Positions 50,197-59,665 of a DNA stretch of 64,000 nt are shown here, one piece after another (positions within the stretch are counted from its first letter, which is position 1; every line of letters begins with the position of its first letter). The notes below the pieces were generated by a model. The model did not search any database. It had not been told where the DNA came from and worked only from the letters and a program-made list of their open reading frames with translations. The stretch is from Rhodococcus sp. SBT000017. Its GTDB lineage: Bacteria > Actinomycetota > Actinomycetes > Mycobacteriales > Mycobacteriaceae. Made by a program: the position numbers and the translations under genes. Location of the stretch: positions 2,604,001-2,668,000 of the forward strand of contig NZ_REFU01000001.1 in assembly GCF_003688915.1 (NCBI RefSeq). The letters are read 5' to 3'.

Positions 50197-50364
50197 ATGT
50201 GCAGGGCTGTCACGTGCAAGAAATGCGGAAAAACGACCTGGGCGGGATGTGGTCAACACGTCGATCAGGTGATGCGGGGCGTTCCGGCGTCCAATCGCTG
50301 CAAGGGGCACGACTCCGATCCGAAGTCACCGGGATTGTTCTCCCGCATGTTCTCCAAGAAGTAG
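50197..50364 (+). CDS. CGKTTWAGCG microprotein, copy 2
   Basis: Protein of 55 residues: MCRAVTCKKCGKTTWAGCGQ, HVDQVMRGVPASNRCKG, and a basic tail SPGLFSRMFSKK. It shares the CxxCGKTTWAGCG(R/Q)H core and C-terminal Phe/basic pattern with copy 1 at 41247. GGGAGAG precedes the ATG. Each copy has its own CsoR/CstR-type box. Function unknown; a metal-binding or sensing microprotein is likely. Confidence 0.8.
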   Translation: MCRAVTCKKCGKTTWAGCGQHVDQVMRGVPASNRCKGHDSDPKSPGLFSRMFSKK

Positions 50365-50411
50365 ATCGCGGTCCGCAGCCCTGGTCCTGCCAGGGCTGCG
50401 ACCCGAGTCGT

Positions 50412-50600
50412 CTTTCTTCGTGGTCTCGCCCGTCGCGGCGTCGACCGGCCAGACCGTGCATGCGCAGGTCCGCATCGTAGTGAACGAACAGCCCCCACCC
50501 GATCAGGTGCAACACCACGACCACACTCGCCATCGCCGGCAAGCGGGGGCTCCGTCGCGGGAAAATCGATGTCGCGCAGGCGCACTCACGTCGGCCACCG
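50412..50600 (-). pseudogene. possible nickel/cobalt permease N-terminal remnant
   Basis: One frame reads RRSPRLPAMASVVVVLHLIG and continues WGLFVHYDADLRMHGLAG, similar to the first helix of HoxN/NixA permeases (LHxxGWGLF). The sequence after it is Arg-rich and not membrane-like, so only about 45 residues remain. The stretch 50365-50700 otherwise shows no gene. Confidence 0.3.
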
Positions 50601-50700
50601 GCGCAGCCAGCCGTCCGGAGGGCAGTCGAGGGTAGTTGCGATCGACGTCTGCGACCCCGGAGTGGCTTTCGCCGCCGCGGGGTGCGGGCGAGGTTGCTTA

Positions 50701-51234
50701 TCAGCAATGCCCGTTCCCGGAGGTATCGTCGCCGATGCTCGGACCGACCCCGACCAAGGTCAACGACCGACGAGGATGAGGATCGACCCAGACCGAAATG
50801 GTGGCACCGGTCACCAGTGCGCGGACGGTCGACCGTTCTGCTTGCACATCGCACCGGTACGTTCCGGACCCGGGCACCGTCACTTCCAGTTCCACCCGTC
50901 GTGAATCGATGTCGATGCTCAGGACCACCGCCCACCCTTCGACGATGTCGTCCTCTCGCTCCGCCGCCGTGTCGCGGACCGGAGACACCGCTGCGGGATG
51001 CAGCGGTGTGCGGGCTGCGAACATCATCGCCGTCATCAGCAGCACCGCGAAGCCGGCCACCACGGCAGCGGTGACAGCGGTCGCTGACCCGGGTGAGAGT
51101 CGAGGGACGAGGAAGGTGAACACCAGGATCAGCGCGAGCACGTAGAACCCCATGGCGACCGCGATCGCGTACGACACTCGCCCCGGTACCAGGACAGCGG
51201 CACCTGTCGAGCGCAGTCTCCGCGTGCTCGTCAC
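50701..51234 (-). CDS. hypothetical membrane protein coupled to ctaD
   Basis: Protein of 177 residues starting GTG 51234, overlapping the ctaD stop by 4 nt (GTGA). Two N-terminal helices ([20 protein letters not shown] and [20 protein letters not shown]) are followed by a soluble domain ([40 protein letters not shown]). The layout could suit an accessory oxidase subunit; I cannot name a family. Confidence 0.7.
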   Translation of the reverse strand: MTSTRRLRSTGAAVLVPGRVSYAIAVAMGFYVLALILVFTFLVPRLSPGSATAVTAAVVAGFAVLLMTAMMFAARTPLHPAAVSPVRDTAAEREDDIVEGWAVVLSIDIDSRRVELEVTVPGSGTYRCDVQAERSTVRALVTGATISVWVDPHPRRSLTLVGVGPSIGDDTSGNGHC

Positions 51235-53003
51235 CGTCGCTCCTCTGAGGTCCCGCTGGCGGTGCCCTCTTCGACGCCGTCGGCGATGATTTCGGAGGGT
51301 GCCCGCACGTCGGCGGTGTGGCCCGTCAGCCCGACGTGGGCTTCGGTGCGCATGCGTTCGACCATGTGAGGGTAGTGCAGCTCGAACGCCGGCCGCTCGG
51401 AGCGGATCCGGGGTATTTCGGTGAAATTGTGGCGGGGCGGTGGGCAGGTGGTGGCCCATTCGAGAGAGTTGCCGTAGCCCCAGGGATCGTCGACGGTGGC
51501 GACCTCGCCGTATCGGTAGGACTTGAACACGTTCCACACGAACGGCAGCGTGGACAGCCCGAGGATGAACTCTCCGATCGAGGAGATCAGGTTCAGGGTG
51601 GTGAATCCGTCGGAGGGCAGGTAGTCGGCGTAGCGGCGCGGCATCCCTTCGTTGCCGAGCCAGTGCTGGACCAGGAACGTCATGTGGAAGCCGACGAACG
51701 TCGTCCAGAAGTGCCACTTGCCGAGGCGTTCGTCGAGCATGCGTCCGGTGATCTTGGGAAACCAGAAGTACACCCCGGCGTAGGTGGCGAAGACGATGGT
51801 CCCGAACAGCACGTAGTGGAAGTGCGCCACCACGAAGTAGGTGTCGGTGACGTGGAAATCGATCGGGGGGCTGGCCAGCAGCACACCGGTCAGTCCGCCG
51901 AACAGGAACGTGATCAGAAATCCGATGCTGAACAGCATTGGGGTTTCCAGGGTGACCTGTCCTCGCCACATGGTGCCGATCCAGTTGAACAACTTCACCC
52001 CGGTCGGCACGGCGATGAGGAAGGACATGAACGAAAAGAACGGCAGCAGAACAGCTCCGGTGGCGTACATGTGGTGCGCCCACACCGTGATCGAGAGCGC
52101 TGCGATGCCGAGGGTGGCGAAGATCAGACCCTTGTAGCCGAAGATGGGTTTGCGGCTGAAGACCGGGAAGATTTCGGAGACGATGCCGAAGAACGGGAGC
52201 GCGACGATGTAGACCTCGGGATGGCCGAAAAACCAGAACAGGTGCTGCCAGAGCACCGCTCCCCCGGTCGCCGGGTCGAACACGTGACCACCGAAGTGTC
52301 GATCGAATGCCAGCCCGGCCAACGCGGCCGCGAAGGTCGGGAACGCCAGCAGTACCAGCACCGAGGTCACGAGCATGTTCCAGGTGAAGACCGGCATCCG
52401 GAACATCGTCATGCCGGGTGCGCGCAGGCACACCACGGTGGTGATGAAGTTGACCGCACCCAAAATGGTGCCGAGTCCGGACAGGATCAGGCCCAGGACC
52501 CACAGGTCGGCGCCGACGCCGGGGGAATGCAGTGCGCTCGTCAGCGGCGTGTAGGCAGTCCACCCGAAGTCCGCGGCACCTCCCGGGGTAATGAACCCGG
52601 CGAGCACGATCAGCGATCCGAACACGTAGAGCCAGTACGCGAACGCGTTGAGGCGCGGGAACGCGACGTCGGGTGCCCCGATCTGCAGCGGCAGAATGTA
52701 ATTGGCGAATCCGTATGCGACCGGGACGGCGTAGAGCAGCAGCATGATCGTGCCGTGCATGGTGAACAGCTGGTTGTACTGCTCGTTGGACAGGAACTGC
52801 AATCCCGGTACGGCGAGTTCGGTGCGCATGAGCAGCGCCATCAACCCGCCGATGAGGAAGAGCCCGAACGAGGTGACCAGATACATCTTGCCGATCGTCT
52901 TGTGATCGGTGGTGGTCACCAGCTGGAACAGCGTCGAGCCCTTCGGCTCGTGACGCATCGGATACGGCCTGGCCGCCTCAGGGCGGGGGATCAGTGCGGT
53001 CAT
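51231..53003 (-). CDS. ctaD: cytochrome c oxidase subunit I (CtaD-like)
   Basis: Heme-copper oxidase subunit I of 590 residues with twelve helices. Ligands are visible: [16 protein letters not shown] (low-spin heme His), [17 protein letters not shown] (CuB His and cross-linked Tyr), [10 protein letters not shown] (CuB His pair), [13 protein letters not shown] (heme His pair). K-channel Lys/Thr regions follow. Actinobacteria usually carry a main ctaD with ctaC/ctaE elsewhere; here only subunit I and an unknown membrane protein are present, so this is an extra copy within the stress cluster. Confidence 0.96.
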   Translation of the reverse strand: MTALIPRPEAARPYPMRHEPKGSTLFQLVTTTDHKTIGKMYLVTSFGLFLIGGLMALLMRTELAVPGLQFLSNEQYNQLFTMHGTIMLLLYAVPVAYGFANYILPLQIGAPDVAFPRLNAFAYWLYVFGSLIVLAGFITPGGAADFGWTAYTPLTSALHSPGVGADLWVLGLILSGLGTILGAVNFITTVVCLRAPGMTMFRMPVFTWNMLVTSVLVLLAFPTFAAALAGLAFDRHFGGHVFDPATGGAVLWQHLFWFFGHPEVYIVALPFFGIVSEIFPVFSRKPIFGYKGLIFATLGIAALSITVWAHHMYATGAVLLPFFSFMSFLIAVPTGVKLFNWIGTMWRGQVTLETPMLFSIGFLITFLFGGLTGVLLASPPIDFHVTDTYFVVAHFHYVLFGTIVFATYAGVYFWFPKITGRMLDERLGKWHFWTTFVGFHMTFLVQHWLGNEGMPRRYADYLPSDGFTTLNLISSIGEFILGLSTLPFVWNVFKSYRYGEVATVDDPWGYGNSLEWATTCPPPRHNFTEIPRIRSERPAFELHYPHMVERMRTEAHVGLTGHTADVRAPSEIIADGVEEGTASGTSEERR

Positions 53004-53082
53004 CGACGATTTCCTCGATCCAGGTGTGGGATGCGCCGCGTTTGCGTGCGCAGAAATAGGCTGTGATGCACAACGATGTGCG

Positions 53083-53924
53083 TTACAGGGCTATGGAGGC
53101 CTGGACGGTGACGTAGACGGCCACGACGAGTAACAGGGCTGCGAAGGTACGGGTGAGTGTGGTGGCAGTGACTTTGTCGCTGATGGCTTTTCCTGCGAAC
53201 GAGCCTGCAATTGCCGCGAGGGTGAACGGTACGACAATCTCCCACGGGATGGCGGCACCCGTGCCGAGGCGTTCGGTGAAGGCCCCGCGCTGGTGATCGA
53301 GATGATTACCAGTGACGTTCCGACCGCTACGGGCATCGAATAGCCCAGTGCCAGAACCAGGGCAGGGACGATGAGGAATCCGCCACCCACTCCCAGAAAA
53401 CCCGTGAGGAAGCCGACGACGAGCGCGGAGGCGACCAGCTTGACTACCTGCGACGCGGTGATCTTCACTTTCGCGGGCTTCGTGGCGACCGCGACGGCGC
53501 TCGGCCGTGTTCCCGCTGTCTCGGCCGGGTTCGGCGTCGGCAGGTCGGCATCGTGTCCGCGCCGGGTGCGGCGCAGCATCGCACCGGCGGCGACGATCAT
53601 CAGTGCCGCGAACGCGAGCAGCAAGATCTGCGGGTCGACCGATCGGTTGAGGATCGATCCGCCGAAGGCGGTGACCGAGCCCAGGATTCCGAACACTGCC
53701 GCTGCCCGCCACCGAACGTGCCGTGCTCGCGCATGGCTGATGGCCGCGATGATCGAGGTGATTCCGACGATGATCAGCGAGGCACTCGTTGCCGATTGCG
53801 GTTCGACCGCCAGGAGATACACCAGGGCAGGAACAGTCAGTATCGATCCCCCACCACCGAGTGCGCCGAGGGAGAGCCCGATGAGAATCCCTGCGGCGAC
53901 TGCGATCGCGAGGGTGGCGACCAT
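53083..53924 (-). pseudogene. TauE/SafE-family sulfite/anion exporter, frameshifted
   Basis: The first 210 residues are normal: LAIAVAAGILIGLSLGALGG, GSILTVPALVYLLAVEP, and the second half GFLTGFLGVGGGFLIVPALV, up to SLVIISITSAG. Near 53283 the frame shifts, and the remaining helices (AFTERLGTGAAIPWEIVVPF, TLAAIAGSFAGKAISDKV) continue in another frame to 53083. Adding one G to the GGGG run restores the gene. TauE proteins export sulfite, thiosulfate or related anions. It follows the rhodanese gene by 1 nt. Confidence 0.88.
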
Positions 53925-53925
53925 G

Positions 53926-54264
53926 TCAGATCACTGTGCCGGGGGTGCCGTCATCACGGACCACAGGTCGGCCGTCTTCGTGCCACGCTTTCATTCCGCC
54001 CGACAGATTGTGCGCTGCGCGACCGGCATCGGTGAGGGCCGCGACAGCTGTGCTCGACCGAGCACCCGAGCGACACACCACGACCAATTTCTGCTCAGGA
54101 GGGTAGGCAGCAGGATCGAGATCGCCGAGGCGTACATGGACGGCGCCCGGGGCGTGGCCGGCTGCCCACTCGTCGTCCTCGCGGACATCGATCAGGATGG
54201 CTCCCGATTCGGCGATCAGTGCGTGTGCGGCGGCCGGATCGGCTTCCGGTGGTGCTTCAATCAT
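53926..54264 (-). CDS. single-domain rhodanese
   Basis: Protein of 112 residues: ESGAILIDVREDDEWAAGHA, then the active-site loop VVVCRSGARSSTAVAALTD (CRSGARS) and LSGGMKAWHEDGRPV. It transfers sulfane sulfur to thiols. AAGGAG lies 8 nt before ATG 54264. It lies between the GntR regulator and the TauE exporter on the same strand. Confidence 0.93.
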   Translation of the reverse strand: MIEAPPEADPAAAHALIAESGAILIDVREDDEWAAGHAPGAVHVRLGDLDPAAYPPEQKLVVVCRSGARSSTAVAALTDAGRAAHNLSGGMKAWHEDGRPVVRDDGTPGTVI

Positions 54265-54292
54265 GAACAACGCTCCTTGGATCCGTGGGTGC

Positions 54293-55081
54293 TTACAGGG
54301 CGTGCAGCGGCGTGGCCGGCACGAAGCGATAGCCGTCGCTCGGTGAGAACGTGGCCGAGACGGTGAACCGATCTCCTCGAATCACTGTGTGCCGCAACTC
54401 CACCGGCCGGGAATTCATGCAACCCAAGCGGCGGATCGACAGCGCGGCCGTCTGCTCGTCGATGTCGAGCAGTGCTGCGTCCTCGGCGGTCGGGACGATG
54501 GCGGTGACGTCTTCGCGGCCACCGGTGAGGCGGATGCCGCAGCGTTTCTCGAGCTCGATGTACAGAGCCGTGTGAGTAAAGTCCGCATCCAGGAGGTCGC
54601 GTGCCAGGTCCCCCGGCAACCAGGCATAGTCGAGCGCCAACGGCATGGTCCCTGCCATACGGATGCGCTCCAGGTAGAGCAGTGGGGCCTTGGGACCGAC
54701 CTGCAGAGTGGGAGCGACCGCGGGGTCGGTGCGTAGTTCGAGTGCACGCACCACGCTGTGCTGAGCAACACCCGTGGCTTCCACGGCAGCGAAGAGACTG
54801 TAGAGCGCACCGAGAGGTTGCTCGATCACCGGCGGACCGGCCAGTCGAGAAGGCCGGCCACGCTCTGCAATCAAGATTCCTTCGTTCCGCAGGTGCCGCA
54901 GGGCCTCGCGGGTGGTGTGACGGCTGACGCCGTAGCTCGTCGTCAACGCATGCTCGCCCGGGAACTCGGAGCCGGCGAATTCGTCGTCACCGATTCGGCG
55001 GACCAGATCGGCATGCAGTTGCGCCCACAGCGGCATCGCACTCGAGCGGTCGAGCGCGGCACTGCGATCTGGTTCAACCAT
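54293..55081 (-). CDS. GntR-family regulator (HutC/UTRA type)
   Basis: Protein of 262 residues. The winged HTH has FPGEHALTTSYGVSRHTTRE and ALRHLRNEGILIAERGRPSR. The UTRA ligand domain has VGPKAPLLYLERIRMAGTMP, then LALDYAWLP, and RPVELRHTVIRGDRFTVSAT. AGGAGG lies 7 nt before ATG 55081. The dyad TGTACGTACA 80 nt upstream suggests autoregulation. The same dyad precedes the sulfide:quinone oxidoreductase gene, so it probably controls sulfide oxidation. Confidence 0.92.
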   Translation of the reverse strand: MVEPDRSAALDRSSAMPLWAQLHADLVRRIGDDEFAGSEFPGEHALTTSYGVSRHTTREALRHLRNEGILIAERGRPSRLAGPPVIEQPLGALYSLFAAVEATGVAQHSVVRALELRTDPAVAPTLQVGPKAPLLYLERIRMAGTMPLALDYAWLPGDLARDLLDADFTHTALYIELEKRCGIRLTGGREDVTAIVPTAEDAALLDIDEQTAALSIRRLGCMNSRPVELRHTVIRGDRFTVSATFSPSDGYRFVPATPLHAL

Positions 55082-55160
55082 CAAGGGCCCTCCTGTCGAT
55101 CTGTGTCGGAATCCGAATTCGAGCCGCCTGCTGCTGCCCTCCGGGCCACTGTACAACAAA

Positions 55161-55180
55161 TGTACGTACATCCGTACGGA
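55161..55180. promoter_or_regulatory. GntR operator before the gntR gene
   Basis: Two adjoining perfect palindromes, TGTACGTACA and TCCGTACGGA. A partial TGTACA half-site lies at 55151. The 19-bp stretch ATGTACGTACATCCGTACG is repeated exactly at 57243-57261. The rest of the gap to 55518 shows no gene. Confidence 0.8.
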
Positions 55181-55518
55181 CAGCAGTAATGCTCTCTACG
55201 CGTCGCAGCGATGTCGACCGAGGATCTCCGGTGACCGCAGCTCCCCCGTCCCCCGACGGACCATCCGTCGGCGTCGTCGACACACAACTAGACAGCGCAC
55301 GAGCTCCCATTGGAGATCGCGCCGAAGCTGGTGAATCCGTCCGCGTAGCGAGCGGCATCCTTCGTTTCTCAGTCGGTCCCGGATCAGGCCAGTCGGTACC
55401 GGACCGGGAGTGTCGCCCAGGGGTCTGCTCTACCGCAGGTGGCAACGAGCCGACAGGGCGAGCACAGGACCGAACCGGCGGCGGACAGTACGACCGCCCC
55501 CGATTCGGGCGTGTTCGA

Positions 55519-56913
55519 TCAGACTGTTTCGAGCTTGCGCTCGGCCCAGGCGGCGTAACTGCCCTCGAGTTCGACAACTCGGTAGCCGGCGCGGCGCAGA
55601 GCGCTGGCTGCGACCGCGTTACGGACGCCACTCTGGCAATAGGTCACGATCGGTCCGCCGGTGGGCAGTCCGTCGAGGTTCCACAGCAATCGGCCGCCGC
55701 TGAGCTGTTCGGAGCCAGGTATGTGGCCGTCGGCGTGTTCGGTTTTGTTGCGCACGTCCAGCACCATTGCCGAGTCGAATGAATCCAGCTCGTCCGCACC
55801 GATCGTCTCGGGCGTCGTCATGGGGAGGCCTCGTAGACTTGTGACGTACCCGGTCACCGTATCGATGCCGACCCGCAGCAGGTGATCACGGAGCTCGTCG
55901 GCGACAGTGCGGTCCTCGGCGAGCACCACCAGTGGAGTGTCCTCTCGCTCGGGGTCGTAGACCCAGGCACCGAACGAGGCTGCCTTGCCGATGCCGGGGA
56001 TGTTGAGCGCTCCGGGGACAGCGCCGCCGTGCACCTCATCGTGGCCGCGGGTGTCGAGGAGGACGACCTCGTCGGAGTCGAGAGCGCGTGCCAAGTCTGC
56101 GGAGTCGTACTCGTGCAGCGGAGAGAGTGGCCCGAGAACGACCGGGCCCTGCTTGTTCTGACGCTTCATCCGGCCGAAGTAGGCGTGTGCATCCGGTTGA
56201 CCGTCGAGCATCTCGTCGACGAAGCCCTGCTCGTCGTCGCGCTCGACATACCCGGCCCACCAAGCGAAACGGCGTTCGTAGCCGACGCTGGTCGACGGGA
56301 GCGCGCCGAGAGCTTTTCCGCAGGCGCTACCCGAACCGTGACCCGGAAAGACCTGGATATGGTCCGGCTGCGTGACGAACGATCGCTTCAGACTGCGGAA
56401 GATCTGTTTGGCACCCTCGAAACGGGTGTCGACACCGTCGGCAGCTTCGTCGAGTAGGTCCGGTCGGCCGAGATCGCCGGCGAAGACGAAGTCGCCCGTC
56501 AACATGTATCCCGGAGCATCGGCGAAGGCGCCGTCGGTCACCAGGAACGAGAGGTGCTCCGGGGTATGGCCTGGCGTGTGAACGGCTTGCACGGTGATGT
56601 TGCCCAGAGCCAGCGTGTCGCCATCGTGGAGGCGTTCGGCATCGAAGCCGTACTGCCAGTCGTCGCCGCCCTCTCCTGAGACGTAGGTGGTCGCGCCGGT
56701 GGCCTTGGCAAGCTCGCGAGTGCCGGACAGGTAGTCGGCATGGATGTGGGTCTCGGTCACGGCGGTGATGGTCATGCCATGCCGAGCGGCTAGGTCCAGG
56801 TACACACCGATGTCGCGGCGGGCGTCGACCACCACTGCCTCCCCCTTGGCCTGGCAGCCGATGAAGTATCCGGCTTGGGCGAGGTCTTCGTCGTAGATGC
56901 GTTCGAGAAGCAT
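55519..56913 (-). CDS. CstB-like persulfide dioxygenase-rhodanese fusion
   Basis: Protein of 464 residues in three domains. The first 240 residues are a metallo-beta-lactamase fold of the persulfide dioxygenase type: VTETHIHADYLSGTREL, HTPGHTPEHLSF, LTGDFVFAGDLGRPDL, VFPGHGSGSACGK. Then comes a rhodanese domain with no Cys (VVLLDTRGHDEVHGG, LVVLAEDRTVADEL) and an active one (AMVLDVRNKTEHADGHIPGS, IVTYCQSGVRNAVA). This is the order of staphylococcal CstB, which oxidises persulfides to thiosulfate. A CstR-type box lies 53 nt upstream. Confidence 0.93.
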   Translation of the reverse strand: MLLERIYDEDLAQAGYFIGCQAKGEAVVVDARRDIGVYLDLAARHGMTITAVTETHIHADYLSGTRELAKATGATTYVSGEGGDDWQYGFDAERLHDGDTLALGNITVQAVHTPGHTPEHLSFLVTDGAFADAPGYMLTGDFVFAGDLGRPDLLDEAADGVDTRFEGAKQIFRSLKRSFVTQPDHIQVFPGHGSGSACGKALGALPSTSVGYERRFAWWAGYVERDDEQGFVDEMLDGQPDAHAYFGRMKRQNKQGPVVLGPLSPLHEYDSADLARALDSDEVVLLDTRGHDEVHGGAVPGALNIPGIGKAASFGAWVYDPEREDTPLVVLAEDRTVADELRDHLLRVGIDTVTGYVTSLRGLPMTTPETIGADELDSFDSAMVLDVRNKTEHADGHIPGSEQLSGGRLLWNLDGLPTGGPIVTYCQSGVRNAVAASALRRAGYRVVELEGSYAAWAERKLETV

Positions 56914-56965
56914 TCAAATCTCCTTGTCGATCGTGGCGGCGTTCGTACCGGTGTCAAGGTTCATG

Positions 56966-56981
56966 GTACCCCGTGGGGTAT
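56966..56981. promoter_or_regulatory. CsoR/CstR-type box before the cstB-like gene
   Basis: GTACCCC-GT-GGGGTAT, 53 nt before the minus-strand start at 56913. The region up to 57240 otherwise shows no gene. Confidence 0.82.
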
Positions 56982-57243
56982 TTTCGACAGGTCCTGTGCG
57001 GCGAGGCGCACGCTCCCGATCTCACGGGGTGGAGGTGGATTGGGTCGGCATACCAACGGACACCCAGGGGCGTGGGAACCGGCCGATCCAGCGAGGCGCA
57101 ACGACTCACAGCGACACCGCAGCGGTTGCCGACCATCACGTCCTCCTCCGCCGTCCGGCACTCGCCGACTCGGGATGGACGAGGAAACTTCATTCGTCCC
57201 GAGTGTGGCGTTTGCCGGAATCGGCGACTAGCCTCATCCATAA

Positions 57244-57262
57244 TGTACGTACATCCGTACGA
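57244..57262. promoter_or_regulatory. GntR operator before the sulfide:quinone oxidoreductase gene
   Basis: TGTACGTACA followed by TCCGTACGA, identical over 19 bp to the site before gntR. It lies 231 nt before ATG 57493, so the leader is long; frames in the leader have no support. Confidence 0.8.
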
Positions 57263-57492
57263 TCAATCAAGGAGAGGGCGACATACACCTCGGCACGTGT
57301 CCTTGCACCGCCTGCTCGAACGCCGGAATGACCTTCCGGCACGACTGCTGTGGATGCAGTGCACCTGGCCTCAATGACCACCAATGTCGTGACCACACGG
57401 CTCGCGCCCACACCGACGTCGAGCTGAACCACCCCGGCACCAACCGAAATCGAGACAGCTCACCGAGCTCGTGTCTCGAACAGGAGGACCAC

Positions 57493-58698
57493 ATGTCCGC
57501 GCACACCATCGACCACAAAGTCGCGATCATCGGCGGAGGCAACGCCGGTATTTCGCTCGCGGCACGTCTGCGGCGAGCAGGAATGACCGACATCGGCATC
57601 ATCGAGCCGGCAGAGACCCACTATTACCAACCTTTGTGGACGCTCGTCGGTGGAGGCCGCGCCCCGGCCGCGGAAAGTGCGCGTAGCGAGGCGTCGGTGA
57701 TGCCCCAGGGCGTCGGCTGGATCAAGGATCGCGCCGAGGGGGTCGACCCGGATGCCCAGACGGTCAGCACCTCCTCGGGAACTACGATCCATTACGACCA
57801 CCTGGTGGTGTGCCCCGGCATCCAGCTCGACTGGGACTCCCTGCCCGGTATGGCCGAATCGATCGACACCCCGCAGGTCTCGAGCAACTACCGCTACGAT
57901 CTCGCACCCAAGACGTGGCAGATGATTCAGAAGATGCGGTCGGGCACCGCAGTGTTCACGATGCCGTCCGGCCCCATCAAATGCGCGGGTGCTCCGCAGA
58001 AGATCGCGTACCTTGCGGCCGACTACTGGCGAGAGCAGGGCGTGCTCGACGCCATCCGAGTTGTCCTCGTCCTACCCACACCCGGAATGTTCGGGGTACC
58101 GGTGTTCGCCGAGGAGCTCGAGCGGGTGGTGGCGCGCTACGGTATCGAGGTACGCAAGAACAGTGAGGTCACCGCCGTCGATCCCGACGGCCGATCGGTG
58201 ACGATCACCGACAATGCTGCGGGAGTGAGCGAAGAGCTACCCTACGACCTGCTCCACGTCGTACCGCGCCAATCCGCACCGGACTGGATCAAGGCCAGCC
58301 CCATAGCGGACCCCGAGAATCCAGCCGGATACGTACAGATCGACAAGAACACACTGCGGCACAGTCGATTCGACAACATTTTCGCCCTCGGTGACGCCGG
58401 ATCGTCACCGAACTCCAAGACCGGTGCCGCCATCCGCAAGCAAGCACCCGTGGTCGCCGAGAACCTACAGGCGAGCATCGCCGGCCGTCCACTGACCGCA
58501 CAGTACGGCGGGTACGCCTCCTGCCCCTTGACCACCTCTCGCAAGACGATGCTTCTAGCCGAGTTCGACTACACGATGCAGCCGGCCCCCTCGATACCGC
58601 TGATCGACACCACCCGCGAACGCCGCGACATGTGGTTCCTCAAGAGACGCGGACTGCCGGCGTTGTATTGGAATGCCATTCTCACCGGCCGAGCGTGA
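57493..58698 (+). CDS. sqr: sulfide:quinone oxidoreductase
   Basis: FAD-dependent oxidoreductase of 401 residues. The N-terminal dinucleotide fold is VAIIGGGNAGISLAARLRRA. Active-site Cys regions are GPIKCAGAPQKIAYLAADYW and GGYASCPLTTSRKTMLLAEF, and the second FAD motif is NIFALGDAGSSPNSKTGAAI. The C-terminus (RDMWFLKRRGLPALYWNAIL) looks like the membrane-binding tail of type II SQR. It oxidises sulfide to persulfide and passes electrons to quinone, upstream of the CstB-like enzyme. AGGAGG lies 6 nt before the ATG. Confidence 0.92.
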   Translation: MSAHTIDHKVAIIGGGNAGISLAARLRRAGMTDIGIIEPAETHYYQPLWTLVGGGRAPAAESARSEASVMPQGVGWIKDRAEGVDPDAQTVSTSSGTTIHYDHLVVCPGIQLDWDSLPGMAESIDTPQVSSNYRYDLAPKTWQMIQKMRSGTAVFTMPSGPIKCAGAPQKIAYLAADYWREQGVLDAIRVVLVLPTPGMFGVPVFAEELERVVARYGIEVRKNSEVTAVDPDGRSVTITDNAAGVSEELPYDLLHVVPRQSAPDWIKASPIADPENPAGYVQIDKNTLRHSRFDNIFALGDAGSSPNSKTGAAIRKQAPVVAENLQASIAGRPLTAQYGGYASCPLTTSRKTMLLAEFDYTMQPAPSIPLIDTTRERRDMWFLKRRGLPALYWNAILTGRA

Positions 58699-59231
58699 AC
58701 GGTCGACCGCCGCACAGTTACGACCGCGAGGGCGACCTGAGCCACTACCGGTCGGTCTTCGAGGCCATAGAACGCCGCGTGATACCGGAGGTCGTGGTCA
58801 CCCGGATCACGCCGTATCTGCTCGTTCTGGTGTCGGCGGCCGTGCTCGGAGTGGTGCTTCCGCACACCGGCGGCGCACATGGATACGACGTTCTTCTACG
58901 CACCGCACACGCCGACGCGGAATCAGCCGGGGTTTTGGCGACGCTGTTCACCGCATTCAGCGTCACGTTCACCGCTGCGGTGGCCTCGATCGCGCGTCTG
59001 GTTCGGCGGTTTCAGTGGGCTGCTCTGGCTTTGGCGGGCAACGGTGTCACCACGGTGTTCGGTGTGCTCGCGATCTGGGCTCGGCAGTCGCTGGCACCGA
59101 CCGCGACGGTGGCGGGTCCATCGATCGGCCTGTATCTGGGTGCGGTGGCAGCTCTGCTGTCCACCGTTCTCTGGGCTCGTGTGGTATTCACCCGCCCACC
59201 CGAGCATCCCGGTCCAGCGCACAGAAGCTGA
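58695..59231 (+). CDS. hypothetical membrane protein coupled to sqr
   Basis: Protein of 178 residues beginning at GTG 58695 in a GTGA overlap with the sqr stop. It has four helices (ITPYLLVLVSAAVLGVVLPH, TLFTAFSVTFTAAVASIARL, ALALAGNGVTTVFGVLAIWA, IGLYLGAVAALLSTVLWARV). No known motif. Tight coupling suggests a role near SQR, for example as a membrane anchor or in quinone access; this is inference only. Confidence 0.75.
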   Translation: MNGRPPHSYDREGDLSHYRSVFEAIERRVIPEVVVTRITPYLLVLVSAAVLGVVLPHTGGAHGYDVLLRTAHADAESAGVLATLFTAFSVTFTAAVASIARLVRRFQWAALALAGNGVTTVFGVLAIWARQSLAPTATVAGPSIGLYLGAVAALLSTVLWARVVFTRPPEHPGPAHRS

Positions 59232-59286
59232 CACGTGGCGGACCCGATCACCCCCGTGCATCGATGCGGGGGTGGTCGGACCGTTG

Positions 59287-59583
<297 letters not shown>

Positions 59584-59599
59584 TTACCCCTAGGGGTAA
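59584..59599. promoter_or_regulatory. CsoR/CstR-type box before cstR
   Basis: TTACCCC-TA-GGGGTAA, a perfect 16-bp palindrome, 34 nt before the cstR start on the minus strand. Confidence 0.85.
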
Positions 59600-59665
59600 G
59601 GGTGGTCGTGGTGGCCGAAGCCGGACGGCCTCGGCTACCACTGTGTTGCTCGAGATCGGTGACAC

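Noticed and set aside
51318..53066. 582-codon open frame on the plus strand opposite ctaD
   Set aside because: Antisense shadow of a highly conserved GC-rich gene; its product is a charged low-complexity sequence with no domain.
55189..55782. 197-codon plus-strand frame between gntR and the cstB-like gene
   Set aside because: Starts in the intergenic region and runs antisense into the CstB-like gene; no ribosome binding site or motif.
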